A stretch of 20,758 nucleotides of DNA from Planctomycetes bacterium UBA1146 (GCA_002311345.1 DCAA01000001.1:1-20758); one strand, 5' to 3'; positions 13,210-20,758 are shown, numbered from the stretch's first letter. Numbers and translations are program-made. Notes: a model not told the origin generated them from the sequence alone.

Positions 13210-15028
13210 CGCTGTCCGGGTTCTCGCGGAGAAAGCGGGAGCGTTCACGAAATTGTTTCGCCTCCTCTTCGGACCCGGCCCTATCGAGCAACAAGGCGAT
13301 GTCATCGAGCAATCCAGGGTTCTCACCGAGCCAGCCGATCAGCGCCTGCAGGTGACGCGCGGCTGCCAGCGGATTTCCCTGTTCCAGTGCGATAAAGGCC
13401 TGACGTCGGCCCAGATCGGCGCGCAAACTGAGGATAGCGTTGCGGGTACCGTGCTCGGTTCTGACAGTTTCGAGCCAAGCCGCCAGTGCTTCCGGACCTT
13501 CTTGCAGTTCTACCAATTGACCGTATCGCAGCAACACATCGTCGTTCGGATTCTCTTCAAGTGCCTTTTGCCACCATTCTCTGGCTTGCTCGAGATCCCC
13601 TGCCACCGCGCTCATGTATCCGATTTTTTCCTCGAGCACGGTTCCGGTCGGCTCTATCAGTGCGTATCCACCCCGATCGAACCGAAGCAGATCACGCAAG
13701 TGCTCGACGGCACGAGCGGCGGCCACCTTCGTCTCTTCTGGCACTGGATCCTGCCCACGAATCAGCACTTGATCCAGATTCACCTCGGCAAGCGCAAAGT
13801 TCATCTGAGCACGGTTCTGAGTCCAGCGAGTCTGACCGGCGGAGACGGTCATGAGCACCACGAGGAAAGTCACCGCCAGCACCACTCGACCCGCGCCGGA
13901 GGTGGCCCCTCCTTTGTGCAGGGGTATTTTCTGCAAGGAGGTATCCCGACGCTGAATCAGGTGGGAACTCTTGAACACCAGGAAGGTGGTGCACAGCGCA
14001 ATCCCGGTGGCCATCAACAAGGGGATCTGTTCGTAAACTCCTCGCCAAGAAAACCAGGTCACGGTGAAGACCAGCGCCAGCAGGATCTCCCCGGTCAGGG
14101 ACAGATGGCTCTTGAGGGCACTCTTGCGTTTCCTGGGTCCCCACAAGGCCATGCCCCCTCGTGCCCGTCCGTAGGAGAGCACTCCATTGGGGCACACGTT
14201 GACGCAGTCGAGACATTTCATGCAACCGGGATCGACCACCTGTCCATGAATGTGGATCTCTTTGGAGATCTGGACATTGGAAGTACAGTTCGCGGTACAC
14301 AGGCCACAGGTCTCACAAGCATCCATGTTGGCGACGATGGTCATCGGAGCGATGCGGTCGGCGACCGAGAAAAATGCACCGTAGGGACAGCCATAGGTGC
14401 AGAAACCCTTGGCACCGAGCAGATACACGCAGGCAAACCCGCAGATGAGAAGGAAAGGAATGGCCACCAGTAGCGATGGGAAGGTTGCCCAGAAGTCCTG
14501 TACCATCAGGTGATCGGTGAAGCCGGGCCAGGGTGACAACGGCGTGAACCATGCGACCAACGATGGAATCTGTTGCTCGAGCCATGGGAAACTCCAGCGC
14601 TTCACGGTTGGCCACATGAACATGTAGAAGGCCAGCAGGTAAGGAACCGATGCGAGCAACCGACTCCGGAACGGTTGTGGTTTGATTCCCATTTTTCGCA
14701 TTATCCAGCCGCACAGATCCTGCAGAGCCACCATGTGACATGCCCAGCCACAGAACCAGCGTCCGAGAACGGCCGTGGACAGGATGGCAACGATGAAAAA
14801 GATGAATCCTGCGTTCACCTCACCGTTCTCGAGTGTGTACATGCTTTCGGATGGCTCGACCGGAGAAACGGTGGTGCCAGCGAATACCCAGTGAAGCAGG
14901 TGCAATGCGATGAGGAGATGGACTGCGCCCAGAACTATTGCCCGACGGCGTCCTGCACGACCGGGAACCCGCCCTGGAGGTCGATGGTCTCCCTCGCATC
15001 CTGCCCGAGGACTCTCCGCTGGCGCCAA
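13172..15028 (-). CDS. Polyferredoxin-type membrane protein (NapH/NosR/CcoG-like) with TPR-like C-terminal domain
   Basis: A 618-residue protein starting at a TTG (15028-15026) with GGGAGG 6 nt upstream. Membrane helices near 30-50, 72-90, 125-140, 185-206, 313-328, 335-352 and 382-398. Cys motifs after helices: CGWACH (93-98) and CTYGCP (210-215), as in NapH/CcoG/NosR proteins. Two 4Fe-4S motifs: C238-x2-C241-x2-C244-x3-C248 and C269-x2-C272-x2-C275-x3-C279-P. Residues ~400-618 are helical and TPR-like (LEQAREWWQKALEENPNDDVLLRYGQL), probably extracytoplasmic. Such proteins move electrons through the membrane. Which partner is supplied is unknown; the secreted flavoprotein at 3853 is a candidate. 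Overlaps the ABC ATPase gene tail by 38 bp. Confidence 0.83.
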   Translation of the reverse strand: MAPAESPRAGCEGDHRPPGRVPGRAGRRRAIVLGAVHLLIALHLLHWVFAGTTVSPVEPSESMYTLENGEVNAGFIFFIVAILSTAVLGRWFCGWACHMVALQDLCGWIMRKMGIKPQPFRSRLLASVPYLLAFYMFMWPTVKRWSFPWLEQQIPSLVAWFTPLSPWPGFTDHLMVQDFWATFPSLLVAIPFLLICGFACVYLLGAKGFCTYGCPYGAFFSVADRIAPMTIVANMDACETCGLCTANCTSNVQISKEIHIHGQVVDPGCMKCLDCVNVCPNGVLSYGRARGGMALWGPRKRKSALKSHLSLTGEILLALVFTVTWFSWRGVYEQIPLLMATGIALCTTFLVFKSSHLIQRRDTSLQKIPLHKGGATSGAGRVVLAVTFLVVLMTVSAGQTRWTQNRAQMNFALAEVNLDQVLIRGQDPVPEETKVAAARAVEHLRDLLRFDRGGYALIEPTGTVLEEKIGYMSAVAGDLEQAREWWQKALEENPNDDVLLRYGQLVELQEGPEALAAWLETVRTEHGTRNAILSLRADLGRRQAFIALEQGNPLAAARHLQALIGWLGENPGLLDDIALLLDRAGSEEEAKQFRERSRFLRENPDSAIGPLDPAGNPR

Positions 15029-15115
15029 CTTCGACCTCCCGCTTCCTGGTTACCTAATGATATCCGGAGAAATCGCTGTGGAGAACGCTGGCGGTGATTC
15101 CAGCATGGCAACAAT

Positions 15116-15152
15116 AAGGGGTGGAGAAGCCGAACGAGCTGCTCCACCCCTT
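15116..15152 (-). terminator. Hairpin terminator of the secreted thioredoxin-like gene
   Basis: An 11-bp perfect stem, AAGGGGTGGAG (15116-15126) with CTCCACCCCTT (15142-15152), and a 15-nt loop. It lies about 33 bp past the stop of the minus-strand gene ending at 15186. In that direction the stem is followed by TTATTGTTG, a modest T-rich tail. No other gene ends here, so it serves the minus strand. Confidence 0.7.
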
Positions 15153-15185
15153 GTTTCGGTTCGATGACCGAGAACTTGCTGCTTA

Positions 15186-16139
15186 CTAGTGGTCCGGTTT
15201 CCCGTCTCCGTCATGATCGTGGTCAACGGTATCATCGTCGACGTCCTCGAGTGCTTTCTCGATCATCTCACGACCTCGGTCATTTTCCTTGACCAGAGGA
15301 TTAGTCAGCATCCGGTTGAGGAAGGTCTTTGCGTCTTCTTTGCGATCATTTTCGGTCAGCCACTGGCTGCAGAACCACAAGGCGTTGAGCACCTCTGGCC
15401 CCTGCATCTCGGGGTTTCCCTGCAAGAACTCGACGAGTACCGGGAAGTCAGGCTCCGGTGTGTTGAGCAGTTCATTGAGTTTCTGCGTGGCACGAAACTG
15501 CACTACTTTCGCCACCAGTTGCGGATTTTCTGATTTCTCCGCCAGAGCCAGGAATTTGGCGAAATCCGGATACCCGAGCAGTTTCTGCTCCAGCATCACT
15601 TCCAGTGCCGCGGGAAGTAACTTCTGGATCTGTTCGTCGTCGTCGGCAGCTATCAGTGCCTTGACCTTCTCTCCGGTGGCGCGCAACTCGGCAATATGCA
15701 CCAGGTACTTCTCCGGGCCACCGTTTTGGTATCCAGTGCGAGCATAGGGGCGCATCTGAGAGTCTGCGAGAATGATGGTGGGGAATCCGTCGACTCCCAT
15801 TTCATCGCGCTTTTTATCGTTGAGGGCTTCGTCGACCACCTTGGCTTTGGCTTCTTCACTGCGAGGGAAATCGAGGTAGAGGTAGATGTACTGCTTTCCA
15901 GCACTCTCGTGGAAGGCGGGCACACTGAAGACTTCCCCATCGAGACGCTTGCACCAGCCGCACCAGTCGCTTCCGGTGAAGTTGATCAGGATGTCCTTGC
16001 CCTCCTTGGTGGCCAACTCACGGGCAACGGCTATGTCCTTCACCCAGGTCAGGGACTCTTCGGTCGGCTCGGCGACATGCTCATCGGCCGACAGGACAGG
16101 GGTGCCGGCGAGCACTACCAGCAGCGAAAAAATCATCAT
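15186..16139 (-). CDS. Secreted thioredoxin-like protein with CGWC site and calcium-repeat-like tail
   Basis: The ATG at 16139-16137 is chosen over earlier in-frame starts because AAGGAG stands 8 nt upstream and a clean signal peptide follows (MMIFSLLVVLAGTPVLSA). The 317-residue product has a thioredoxin fold at ~30-165: active site WCGWC (Cys60, Cys63) after ILINFTGSD, and cis-Pro loop GFPTII (Pro120). This resembles the thioredoxin_7/DsbD-C-type proteins abundant in Planctomycetota. The remainder (~170-300) is helical and unassigned. The C-terminus is very acidic with DHDGDGKPD, a DxDGDGxxD pattern like thrombospondin type-3/EF-hand calcium loops. It probably acts as a periplasmic disulfide reductase or isomerase; the partner is unknown. 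Confidence 0.82.
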   Translation of the reverse strand: MMIFSLLVVLAGTPVLSADEHVAEPTEESLTWVKDIAVARELATKEGKDILINFTGSDWCGWCKRLDGEVFSVPAFHESAGKQYIYLYLDFPRSEEAKAKVVDEALNDKKRDEMGVDGFPTIILADSQMRPYARTGYQNGGPEKYLVHIAELRATGEKVKALIAADDDEQIQKLLPAALEVMLEQKLLGYPDFAKFLALAEKSENPQLVAKVVQFRATQKLNELLNTPEPDFPVLVEFLQGNPEMQGPEVLNALWFCSQWLTENDRKEDAKTFLNRMLTNPLVKENDRGREMIEKALEDVDDDTVDHDHDGDGKPDH

Positions 16140-16408
16140 TCGAAAGACTCCTTGCAGCATGAAACTGCGGTTTCTCCGTAGATGTTGCCCCCGCACGGTT
16201 GTCAGGGGTAATGGTTGTCATCGATCGAGAGCAGATGCCATCGGGCGATGGTCCCACTCATTATCGATATTGAGGATATCTCATCGGGGTTCAGGCGAAA
16301 AGCCCCCAGAATCCTTCAGGGCGGTACTTCAGAGGCTGAGGGGACCCAAAAGCGTGTCCACTGGTGCTTCCTGGTGGCCATCGATCCAGCAAGTCGTGCT
16401 GTGATCGA
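16140..16408. other. Intergenic region between ketoacyl synthase and thioredoxin-like genes
   Basis: 269 bp with no convincing gene; open frames across it are short and lack ribosome binding sites. It must hold the promoter of the minus-strand gene starting at 16139, but I could not settle on boxes. A short palindrome TGATCGATCA overlaps the synthase stop region near 16400-16412. No clear terminator is visible. Confidence 0.4.
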
Positions 16409-18013
16409 TCAGGAATCTCCCAATGACCAGGGTCGGCAGATGACGCAGGAGTTGATTCCACCGACTCCCATCGAAAGTTTGCCGGCGTACCCCGCCACCA
16501 GGGGAACGGGTTCATCGAAGACGAAATTCTGGTGGATCCGGGCGATCTCCGGGTTCAACTCCTGCCGGGAGAGTGACGTGGGTGGCACCATCATCTCCTC
16601 ACACGAGAGCATCTGCGCCGTGAGCTCCCAACCTCCGCAGGCTCCCATACCATGGCCGAAGGTGCCTTTACGAGCGGTCATCAGGACCGAGTCGGGGAGT
16701 AATTGGCGAGCATTTTCTACTTCGAGAAAATCTCCCGGAGTTGCCGTGCAATGCAGATCCCAGGTGGTGATCTGCTCGGGTTGAGCGCCTGAACGGGCAA
16801 TCGCGCTGCGAATCGAATCCATCGGTCCTTTTTCACTGGGCGTGATGATGTGATCCGCATCAGAAGAGAGGCCAACCGCCAGAGGTTCCATCCCGATGGG
16901 CTCGAAGCCGCGGGCAGTCATCTTCTCGAAGTCCCCGATGATCCAGACACAGGAGCCGCCACTGACGTGGGTTCCGCGCAGTCCCGTCAACGGTTTTGAA
17001 ACATTGCCATCGCTGGCGATTACACGGGCAGCGCTGAAGGCGCCCACGATCAGTGGATGGGGGGCAGGATCGGTGGCTCCGATGACTACCGCTTCGGCTT
17101 CACCGTTTTCGATCGAATCCATACCGAGTTTCAGAGCGACCCCGAAGGTCGAGCATGCGGCTACCGGGGCAAAGGAGGGACCGGTGATCTTGCCCAACAT
17201 GCTGATCTGAGTCGCTGGAGCCGAGTGAATGTTCCACAGCACGTTGGGAGAAATGGAAGCCCAGGGTTCGGGAGGTGCTTGCCAGTCTTTGCGCAACTGC
17301 ATGCAACGCTTCATCTTTTCACGGATGATGGATGCCTTGCCCGTTTCTACCTCGCCTTCGACGTTGATGTTCTCGATCTCTCGAAGTTGTTGCAGGTATT
17401 CCTGCAACTGCGACGACTGACGGGCCCAGAAACTGTTCCATTGCCTTCGCGCTTCTTCTCGATGTCCAACTTCGGCGTCATCGGGACGGGGCGGGCTTTG
17501 ATCACTGATTTCCGGTGGAGAATCGCCCGCGTCGAAAGCAGCCCGGGCAGGACAGCGTTCAGGATCGGCCCAGAAAGCATCCCACTCTCTCTGGGCACGG
17601 TCGGCTGCCAGGGAGAATTTCGAGATGGTGGGCAGATCCCCGAGACCTGTTCCAACGTAGACGTGGGCGTACGACCCCATCTCCTGCAGGGCTTTCTCGA
17701 TACCAGGATTCTGATCGAGTGCCTGGATGAAACTACCGACCGCGAACAGGGTTGGTCCCCCCATCTTCGATTGCAATTGTGAGAAGCGGCTCGGCGGGAA
17801 GCGTTCATCGATCCACTGATGGTATTGCTCGAAATCGAAGGCGGGATTGCCAACCAGGAAGTTGTTGGGTCCGAAGTCCTCGAACGGTTCCAGCCAGCTG
17901 TCAGAGCAGGCCAGGTTGTGGCGAAATGCGGCGACATCGGGGCTGCGAGGAGCGACCACTCCCCAGCCGAATATGCCGATACGACGGCGCACTTTCGTGT
18001 CCTGGCGGGTCAT
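16409..18013 (-). CDS. Beta-ketoacyl-ACP synthase (KAS I/II, FabF-like) with large internal insertion
   Basis: A 534-residue condensing enzyme. The ATG at 18013-18011 is preceded by AAGGAGAGG, which sets the start although the frame extends further. It keeps the thiolase-fold catalytic triad: Cys287 in VAACSTFG, His421 in LHCTATPGD and His454 in KGTFGHGMGACGG, with the C-terminal GKLSMGVGGINSCV strand. It would extend acyl chains in fatty acid or polyketide-like synthesis in the cytoplasm. FabF proteins are about 410 residues; the excess is mainly a charged, helical insertion around 135-250 (many Arg/Glu/Gln, Trp pairs). Where FabF has HGTST/HGTAT this has HCTAT. No acyl carrier protein or other fab gene is adjacent, so the product is unknown. 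Confidence 0.83.
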   Translation of the reverse strand: MTRQDTKVRRRIGIFGWGVVAPRSPDVAAFRHNLACSDSWLEPFEDFGPNNFLVGNPAFDFEQYHQWIDERFPPSRFSQLQSKMGGPTLFAVGSFIQALDQNPGIEKALQEMGSYAHVYVGTGLGDLPTISKFSLAADRAQREWDAFWADPERCPARAAFDAGDSPPEISDQSPPRPDDAEVGHREEARRQWNSFWARQSSQLQEYLQQLREIENINVEGEVETGKASIIREKMKRCMQLRKDWQAPPEPWASISPNVLWNIHSAPATQISMLGKITGPSFAPVAACSTFGVALKLGMDSIENGEAEAVVIGATDPAPHPLIVGAFSAARVIASDGNVSKPLTGLRGTHVSGGSCVWIIGDFEKMTARGFEPIGMEPLAVGLSSDADHIITPSEKGPMDSIRSAIARSGAQPEQITTWDLHCTATPGDFLEVENARQLLPDSVLMTARKGTFGHGMGACGGWELTAQMLSCEEMMVPPTSLSRQELNPEIARIHQNFVFDEPVPLVAGYAGKLSMGVGGINSCVICRPWSLGDS

Positions 18014-18056
18014 CGGGAGTCCTCTCCTTGTGCCTACCGCTTCGATCTCCAGCAAT

Positions 18057-18075
18057 CCTCCAGCAGCCCTGGAGG
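18057..18075. promoter_or_regulatory. Hairpin in the ketoacyl synthase leader
   Basis: CCTCCAG (18057-18063) and CTGGAGG (18069-18075) pair around a 5-nt loop, about 44 bp upstream of the synthase ATG and 60 bp past pdxT. On the minus strand no T-run follows, so it is not an obvious terminator. It may be a leader structure or mRNA processing point between pdxT and the synthase. Confidence 0.4.
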
Positions 18076-18135
18076 GTCTATTGGACCCCTTGTTTCTAGC
18101 CAATGCCCCCATGTAGCACAAGGAATCCACACCAT

Positions 18136-18708
18136 TCAAAGGCCCAGAAACCAGCGATGAACCCTTGGATCGGCGGTCAATTCGGGATGAAAGGTGCAAG
18201 CGACGCACCGATTTTGCCTCACGGCGACCGGTTCGTGCCCACACACGGCGAGGATCTCCACCTCGGGAGCCGGTTGTTCGAGCCGGGGAGCTCGGATGAA
18301 AATCCCCTCGGATTCTCCGGATCCGGGGCCAGATTTCCACTGTACCGGGGCGATGAAGGAGTGAATCTGTCGTCCATAGGCATTGCGCTGCACCGAGACA
18401 TCGATGAGGGACCAGCGCTGGGGATCCTCCCCCTCATCCCTGCCCATCAGTATCGCCCCGGCACAGGTACCCAGCAGCGCCAGATCACCGTTTTGGACGC
18501 GCTCGAGAATCGTCGTCGAGAGGTGATGAAGATCGAGCAGATGTCGCAGGGTGGTACTCTCGCCTCCAGGCAGCACCAGGTGAGTCACCTCTTGCAACTG
18601 GTCCGGAGTTCGCACTTCGATGGGATCGCAACCAGCGGAATGGAGCGCATGAAGATGCGGCTCCACTGAGCCCTGGAGAGCGAGAACCGCCGCACGAACA
18701 GGTCGCAA
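18136..18708 (-). CDS. pdxT: PdxT, glutaminase subunit of pyridoxal 5'-phosphate synthase
   Basis: A 190-residue class I glutamine amidotransferase. It has LPGGEST (46-52), the nucleophile Cys82 in GTCAG, RNAYGRQ (108-114; usually RNAFGRQ) and the His174/Glu176 pair in FHPEL, completing the Cys-His-Glu triad. It releases ammonia from glutamine and passes it to PdxS. It starts at a TTG (18708-18706) two bases after the pdxS stop, so translation is coupled and no separate strong ribosome binding site is needed. The length is normal for the family (about 190-200). Confidence 0.95.
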   Translation of the reverse strand: MRPVRAAVLALQGSVEPHLHALHSAGCDPIEVRTPDQLQEVTHLVLPGGESTTLRHLLDLHHLSTTILERVQNGDLALLGTCAGAILMGRDEGEDPQRWSLIDVSVQRNAYGRQIHSFIAPVQWKSGPGSGESEGIFIRAPRLEQPAPEVEILAVCGHEPVAVRQNRCVACTFHPELTADPRVHRWFLGL

Positions 18709-18710
18709 GG

Positions 18711-19628
18711 TTACCAGCCCCGGTTCTGGAGACGCTCGGCTTCAGGCAATCGAGTGGCATCGATGCCCGGCATCGCTTCTCCCAGTCCCCGTGATGCTTC
18801 GGAAAGTTCCGTGGCATTTTCGAAGTGTGCCGTTGCATGCACGATGGCAAGAGCCGTTCGAAGTGGATCCTCGGATTTGAAGATACCGGATCCGACGAAT
18901 ACGGCCTCGGCACCGAGACGCATCACCAGTGCTGCATCCGCAGGGGTGGCGATACCTCCGGCGGCAAAGTTGGGAACCGGAAGGCGTCCCTCCTCGGCAA
19001 CCTGGCACACCAAATGATAGGGCGCTCCCAGATCCCTGGCGATCGTCATCCGTTGTTCCGATGGGGCCTGTGTGAGTTCACTGATCTGAGTGCCAATCAG
19101 TCTCAGATGACGGACCGCTTCGGTGACGTCTCCGGTCCCTGCTTCTCCCTTGGTGCGAAGCATCGCTGCCCCTTCTCCGATGCGACGCAGTGCTTCCCCG
19201 AGATTCGTGGCACCGCAGACAAACGGAACGCGAAATCGACTCTTTTCGATGTGATGGGCATGATCCGCAGGGGTGAGCACCTCGGATTCGTCGATGAAAT
19301 CGACTTCGAGAGCTTCCAGGATCTCCGCCTCGACGAAGTGACCGATGCGGGCTTTGGCCATCACCGGAATCGTAGTCACTTGCTGGATCTCTTTGATCTT
19401 GTCGACCGGAGACATGCGTGCCACGCCACCATCTCGACGGATGTCGGAGGGGACTCTCTCCAGTGCCATCACCGCGACGGCACCGGCTTGCTCGGCGATC
19501 TTGGCTTCATCGGCAGTGGTGACATCCATGATGACACCGCCCCGGAGCATCTCGGCCAGAGCAACCTTGGTCCGGAACTCGTCCTCGGCATCGATTCCCC
19601 GCATTGGCGATGAGAATTGATCGTTCAC
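18711..19628 (-). CDS. pdxS: PdxS, synthase subunit of pyridoxal 5'-phosphate synthase
   Basis: A 305-residue TIM-barrel enzyme that makes pyridoxal 5'-phosphate from ribose 5-phosphate, glyceraldehyde 3-phosphate and ammonia delivered by PdxT. Catalytic residues are all present: Asp35 (GVIMDVTTADEA), Lys92 (PVMAKARIGHF) and Lys160 (MLRTKGEAGTG), each offset by 11 from the B. subtilis numbering 24/81/149. Further family marks are PVPNFAAGGIATPADAALVM and EAVFVGSGIF. The start is a GTG at 19628 with GGAGAGG about 10 nt upstream. First gene of pdxS-pdxT; the ketoacyl synthase gene follows after a 122-bp gap. Confidence 0.96.
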   Translation of the reverse strand: MNDQFSSPMRGIDAEDEFRTKVALAEMLRGGVIMDVTTADEAKIAEQAGAVAVMALERVPSDIRRDGGVARMSPVDKIKEIQQVTTIPVMAKARIGHFVEAEILEALEVDFIDESEVLTPADHAHHIEKSRFRVPFVCGATNLGEALRRIGEGAAMLRTKGEAGTGDVTEAVRHLRLIGTQISELTQAPSEQRMTIARDLGAPYHLVCQVAEEGRLPVPNFAAGGIATPADAALVMRLGAEAVFVGSGIFKSEDPLRTALAIVHATAHFENATELSEASRGLGEAMPGIDATRLPEAERLQNRGW

Positions 19629-20036
19629 TTGGGTTCATCCTCTCCGGGGAGATCTCCGGGATTGACAGGCTCCCCAGCAGAGCCCGATCTTGCCCGCTGA
19701 AACGCCCAGATGCGAGGGGATATGGCCGATAGAGCCCTTTCGAACCGGGCTTCCCCGGTATATTCTTGTCAGAGACCTACCGGATACGGGGAAGAATCTA
19801 GGTGCCTGGGGAAGTCTCCGGAATTGTATTACGGAGATGGGGACCGAGGATGAGGCAGATCCCTGGATCCATCGAATCGGAGCCGATGCCTTTCGATCGA
19901 CCGACTGTAATAAATAGAGCGAGGGTACGCCCTGATCCTCCTGCTTGGTGCAGAAAGGCACCGGGGGGTGATCAGGCAGCGACAGTTTCCCGCTGATGAA
20001 TAATCCGAATCTTGAACGAGAAGGTAACCACTGAAG
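19629..20036. other. 408-bp divergent intergenic region between pdxS and the amidohydrolase-like gene
   Basis: No gene is supported here. It holds several small hairpins: CCGGG/CCCGG with a 4-nt loop (19745-19758), TCTCCG/CGGAGA (19815-19820 with 19832-19837) and the larger nested structure at 19931-19976. A TAATAAAT stretch near 19907-19914 could be a -10 region for the rightward gene. Promoters for both divergent genes must lie here, but no pair of boxes is compelling. Confidence 0.45.
19931..19976 (+). promoter_or_regulatory. Nested hairpin in the leader of the amidohydrolase-like gene
   Basis: Outer arms CCTGATC (19931-19937) and GATCAGG (19970-19976) enclose an inner stem GGTGC (19947-19951) / GCACC (19958-19962) with a 6-nt loop; CTCC and part of the G-run may add pairs. 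It ends about 60 nt before the ATG. With no T-run after it, a terminator is unlikely. A leader regulatory structure is possible; it matches no riboswitch class I recognise. Confidence 0.45.
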
Positions 20037-20758
20037 ATGATGCCGATTCGACTCCTCACCATCTCGTCCATGGCGACGATCTGCCTGTCATTTGCCCTGA
20101 CCCTCGTGGTTTCTGATCAGTTACAGGCGCAACTGTTCGACCGGGCCACGGTTCTGGAGGGGGTCTATCTGCCCCTTGCCGATGGAGGCGTTTCGGAACC
20201 GGTCACCATCGTCATCCGACGGGGACGGGTCACCGAGATCAGTTCGGATGCCGATATCCCGTTGCTGTCGAGGAAGATCGATGTGAAGGGACTCTTTGCC
20301 ACTGCAGGCCTGATGGATCCCTCCTCGAACCTGACTCTGGGATCAGCCAGCAGTGGAAATCCGGTTCATAGTGCATGGGATGGTTTTGATCGTTATGACT
20401 CCGACTCGATCCGCGCTGCCATCGCCAGTGGCGTGACGAGAATTCAACTCCAGCCTTCCGGACCCGGTGGAATCGTCGGAAGGGTGAGTTCCATCTCCCT
20501 CTCACCGAGGGAAGAGGGAGGTCACGGAGTTCTGGAAAAAGAAGATGTTGCGCTCTGCATCGATCTGGACCAGGGCGGCTCGCTCGAACGGATCCGTACC
20601 TTCGACAAGGTACGCGCAGCATTTCTTTCGGCTCAGAACCTCCTGGAGGGACAGGATGAATACTCCACCGATCTGGAGGAGTACATCGAGGCTCTCGCCA
20701 AGGCCGCCGAGAAGAAGGCGAAAGAAGCAGACGAGAAAGACAAGAATAAAGACAAGAA
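20037..20758 (+). CDS. Secreted amidohydrolase-like protein lacking the usual HxH metal motif (partial, runs off right edge)
   Basis: The frame is open from ATG 20037 (a second ATG follows directly) to the window end, at least 240 residues. GAGAAGG lies 12 nt upstream of the first ATG. Residues 1-32 form a signal peptide ending LQAQ. Then comes the small beta-domain typical of amidohydrolases: ATVLEGVYLPLADGG, VTIVIRRGRVTEISSDADIP, and KIDVKGLFATAGLMDPSSNL. In catalytic members the last part is P-G-L-I-D-x-H-x-H; here both His are absent (DPSSN), so a metal site of the normal kind cannot form. After ~200 residues it becomes Lys/Glu/Asp-rich (AKAAEKKAKEADEKDK), probably a helical or disordered linker. 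The rest of the enzyme domain, if any, lies outside the window. Confidence 0.7.
   Translation, partial: MMPIRLLTISSMATICLSFALTLVVSDQLQAQLFDRATVLEGVYLPLADGGVSEPVTIVIRRGRVTEISSDADIPLLSRKIDVKGLFATAGLMDPSSNLTLGSASSGNPVHSAWDGFDRYDSDSIRAAIASGVTRIQLQPSGPGGIVGRVSSISLSPREEGGHGVLEKEDVALCIDLDQGGSLERIRTFDKVRAAFLSAQNLLEGQDEYSTDLEEYIEALAKAAEKKAKEADEKDKNKDK

Noticed and set aside
13253..14473. 406-residue plus-strand open frame opposite the polyferredoxin gene
   Set aside because: Mirror frame of a gene with clear 4Fe-4S motifs; composition rich in His/Gln/Gly, no ribosome binding site or domain.
18825..19613. 262-residue plus-strand open frame opposite pdxS
   Set aside because: Antisense of a strongly conserved enzyme gene; no domain content.
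19720..19765. T-arm-like GGTTCGAA on the minus strand suggesting a tRNA
   Set aside because: No matching acceptor, D or anticodon arms could be built around it.
19690..19917. Possible 75-residue protein in the pdxS-amidohydrolase intergenic region
   Set aside because: Starts at TTG without ribosome binding site; no recognisable sequence features and it overlaps several hairpins.
1..20758. CRISPR arrays, transposases, integrases or toxin-antitoxin pairs
   Set aside because: No regularly spaced repeats, transposase-like proteins or terminal inverted repeats were seen on either strand.

Overview
The window looks like chromosomal DNA of a Planctomycetota-type bacterium. The grounds are moderate: roughly 55-60% GC by eye, frequent TTG/GTG starts behind strong purine-rich ribosome binding sites, a partial secreted protein with the NDEC-type N-terminus common in that phylum, and many secreted thioredoxin-like and Fe-S membrane proteins. 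I see no insertion sequences, prophage, CRISPR or tRNA genes.

Layout. 1-2542: a truncated secreted protein (-), a ThiO/DAAO-like FAD oxidoreductase (+), and a methyltransferase with a THUMP-like C-terminus (-). 2653-7419 (+): an apparent iron-uptake operon of outer-membrane porin-like protein, a secreted fusion of an FMN-binding domain with an ApbE flavin transferase, FeoB, and a 43-residue Cys-containing membrane peptide. 7495-8637 (+): a secreted thioredoxin-fold protein whose active site reads W-[UGA]-G-P-C and is followed by a textbook bacterial SECIS hairpin, so it is almost certainly a selenoprotein. 8643-9644 (-): FeoA and a four-helix membrane protein. 9894-13209 (+): a tightly coupled operon of a DtxR/IdeR-type metalloregulator, a ferritin-like protein, a small membrane protein, an ABC permease and an ABC ATPase. 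13172-15028 (-): a polyferredoxin-type membrane protein with a TPR-like tail. 15186-16139 (-): a secreted thioredoxin-like protein followed by a terminator. 16409-18013 (-): a beta-ketoacyl synthase with a large insertion. 18136-19628 (-): PdxT and PdxS for pyridoxal phosphate synthesis. 20037-end (+): a secreted amidohydrolase-like protein that runs off the window.

How the genes fit together. Two promoters about 7 kb apart, that of the porin-FMN/ApbE-FeoB operon and the divergent feoA / dtxR-ferritin promoter, carry the same inverted repeat (GTTTGG, 4 nt, CCAAAC). Its geometry is that of a DtxR-family operator. I infer one iron regulon: ferric iron would enter through the porin, be reduced in the periplasm by a covalently flavinylated protein, be imported as Fe(II) by FeoAB and be stored by the ferritin-like protein, all controlled by the DtxR-like regulator. 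The multi-helix membrane proteins (polyferredoxin and the feoA-linked protein) are candidate electron donors; that part is inference.

The two strongest discoveries are the selenocysteine thioredoxin-like protein, which ordinary annotation would split into two ORFs at 8310, and the flavin-based reductive iron-uptake regulon tied together by the shared operator.
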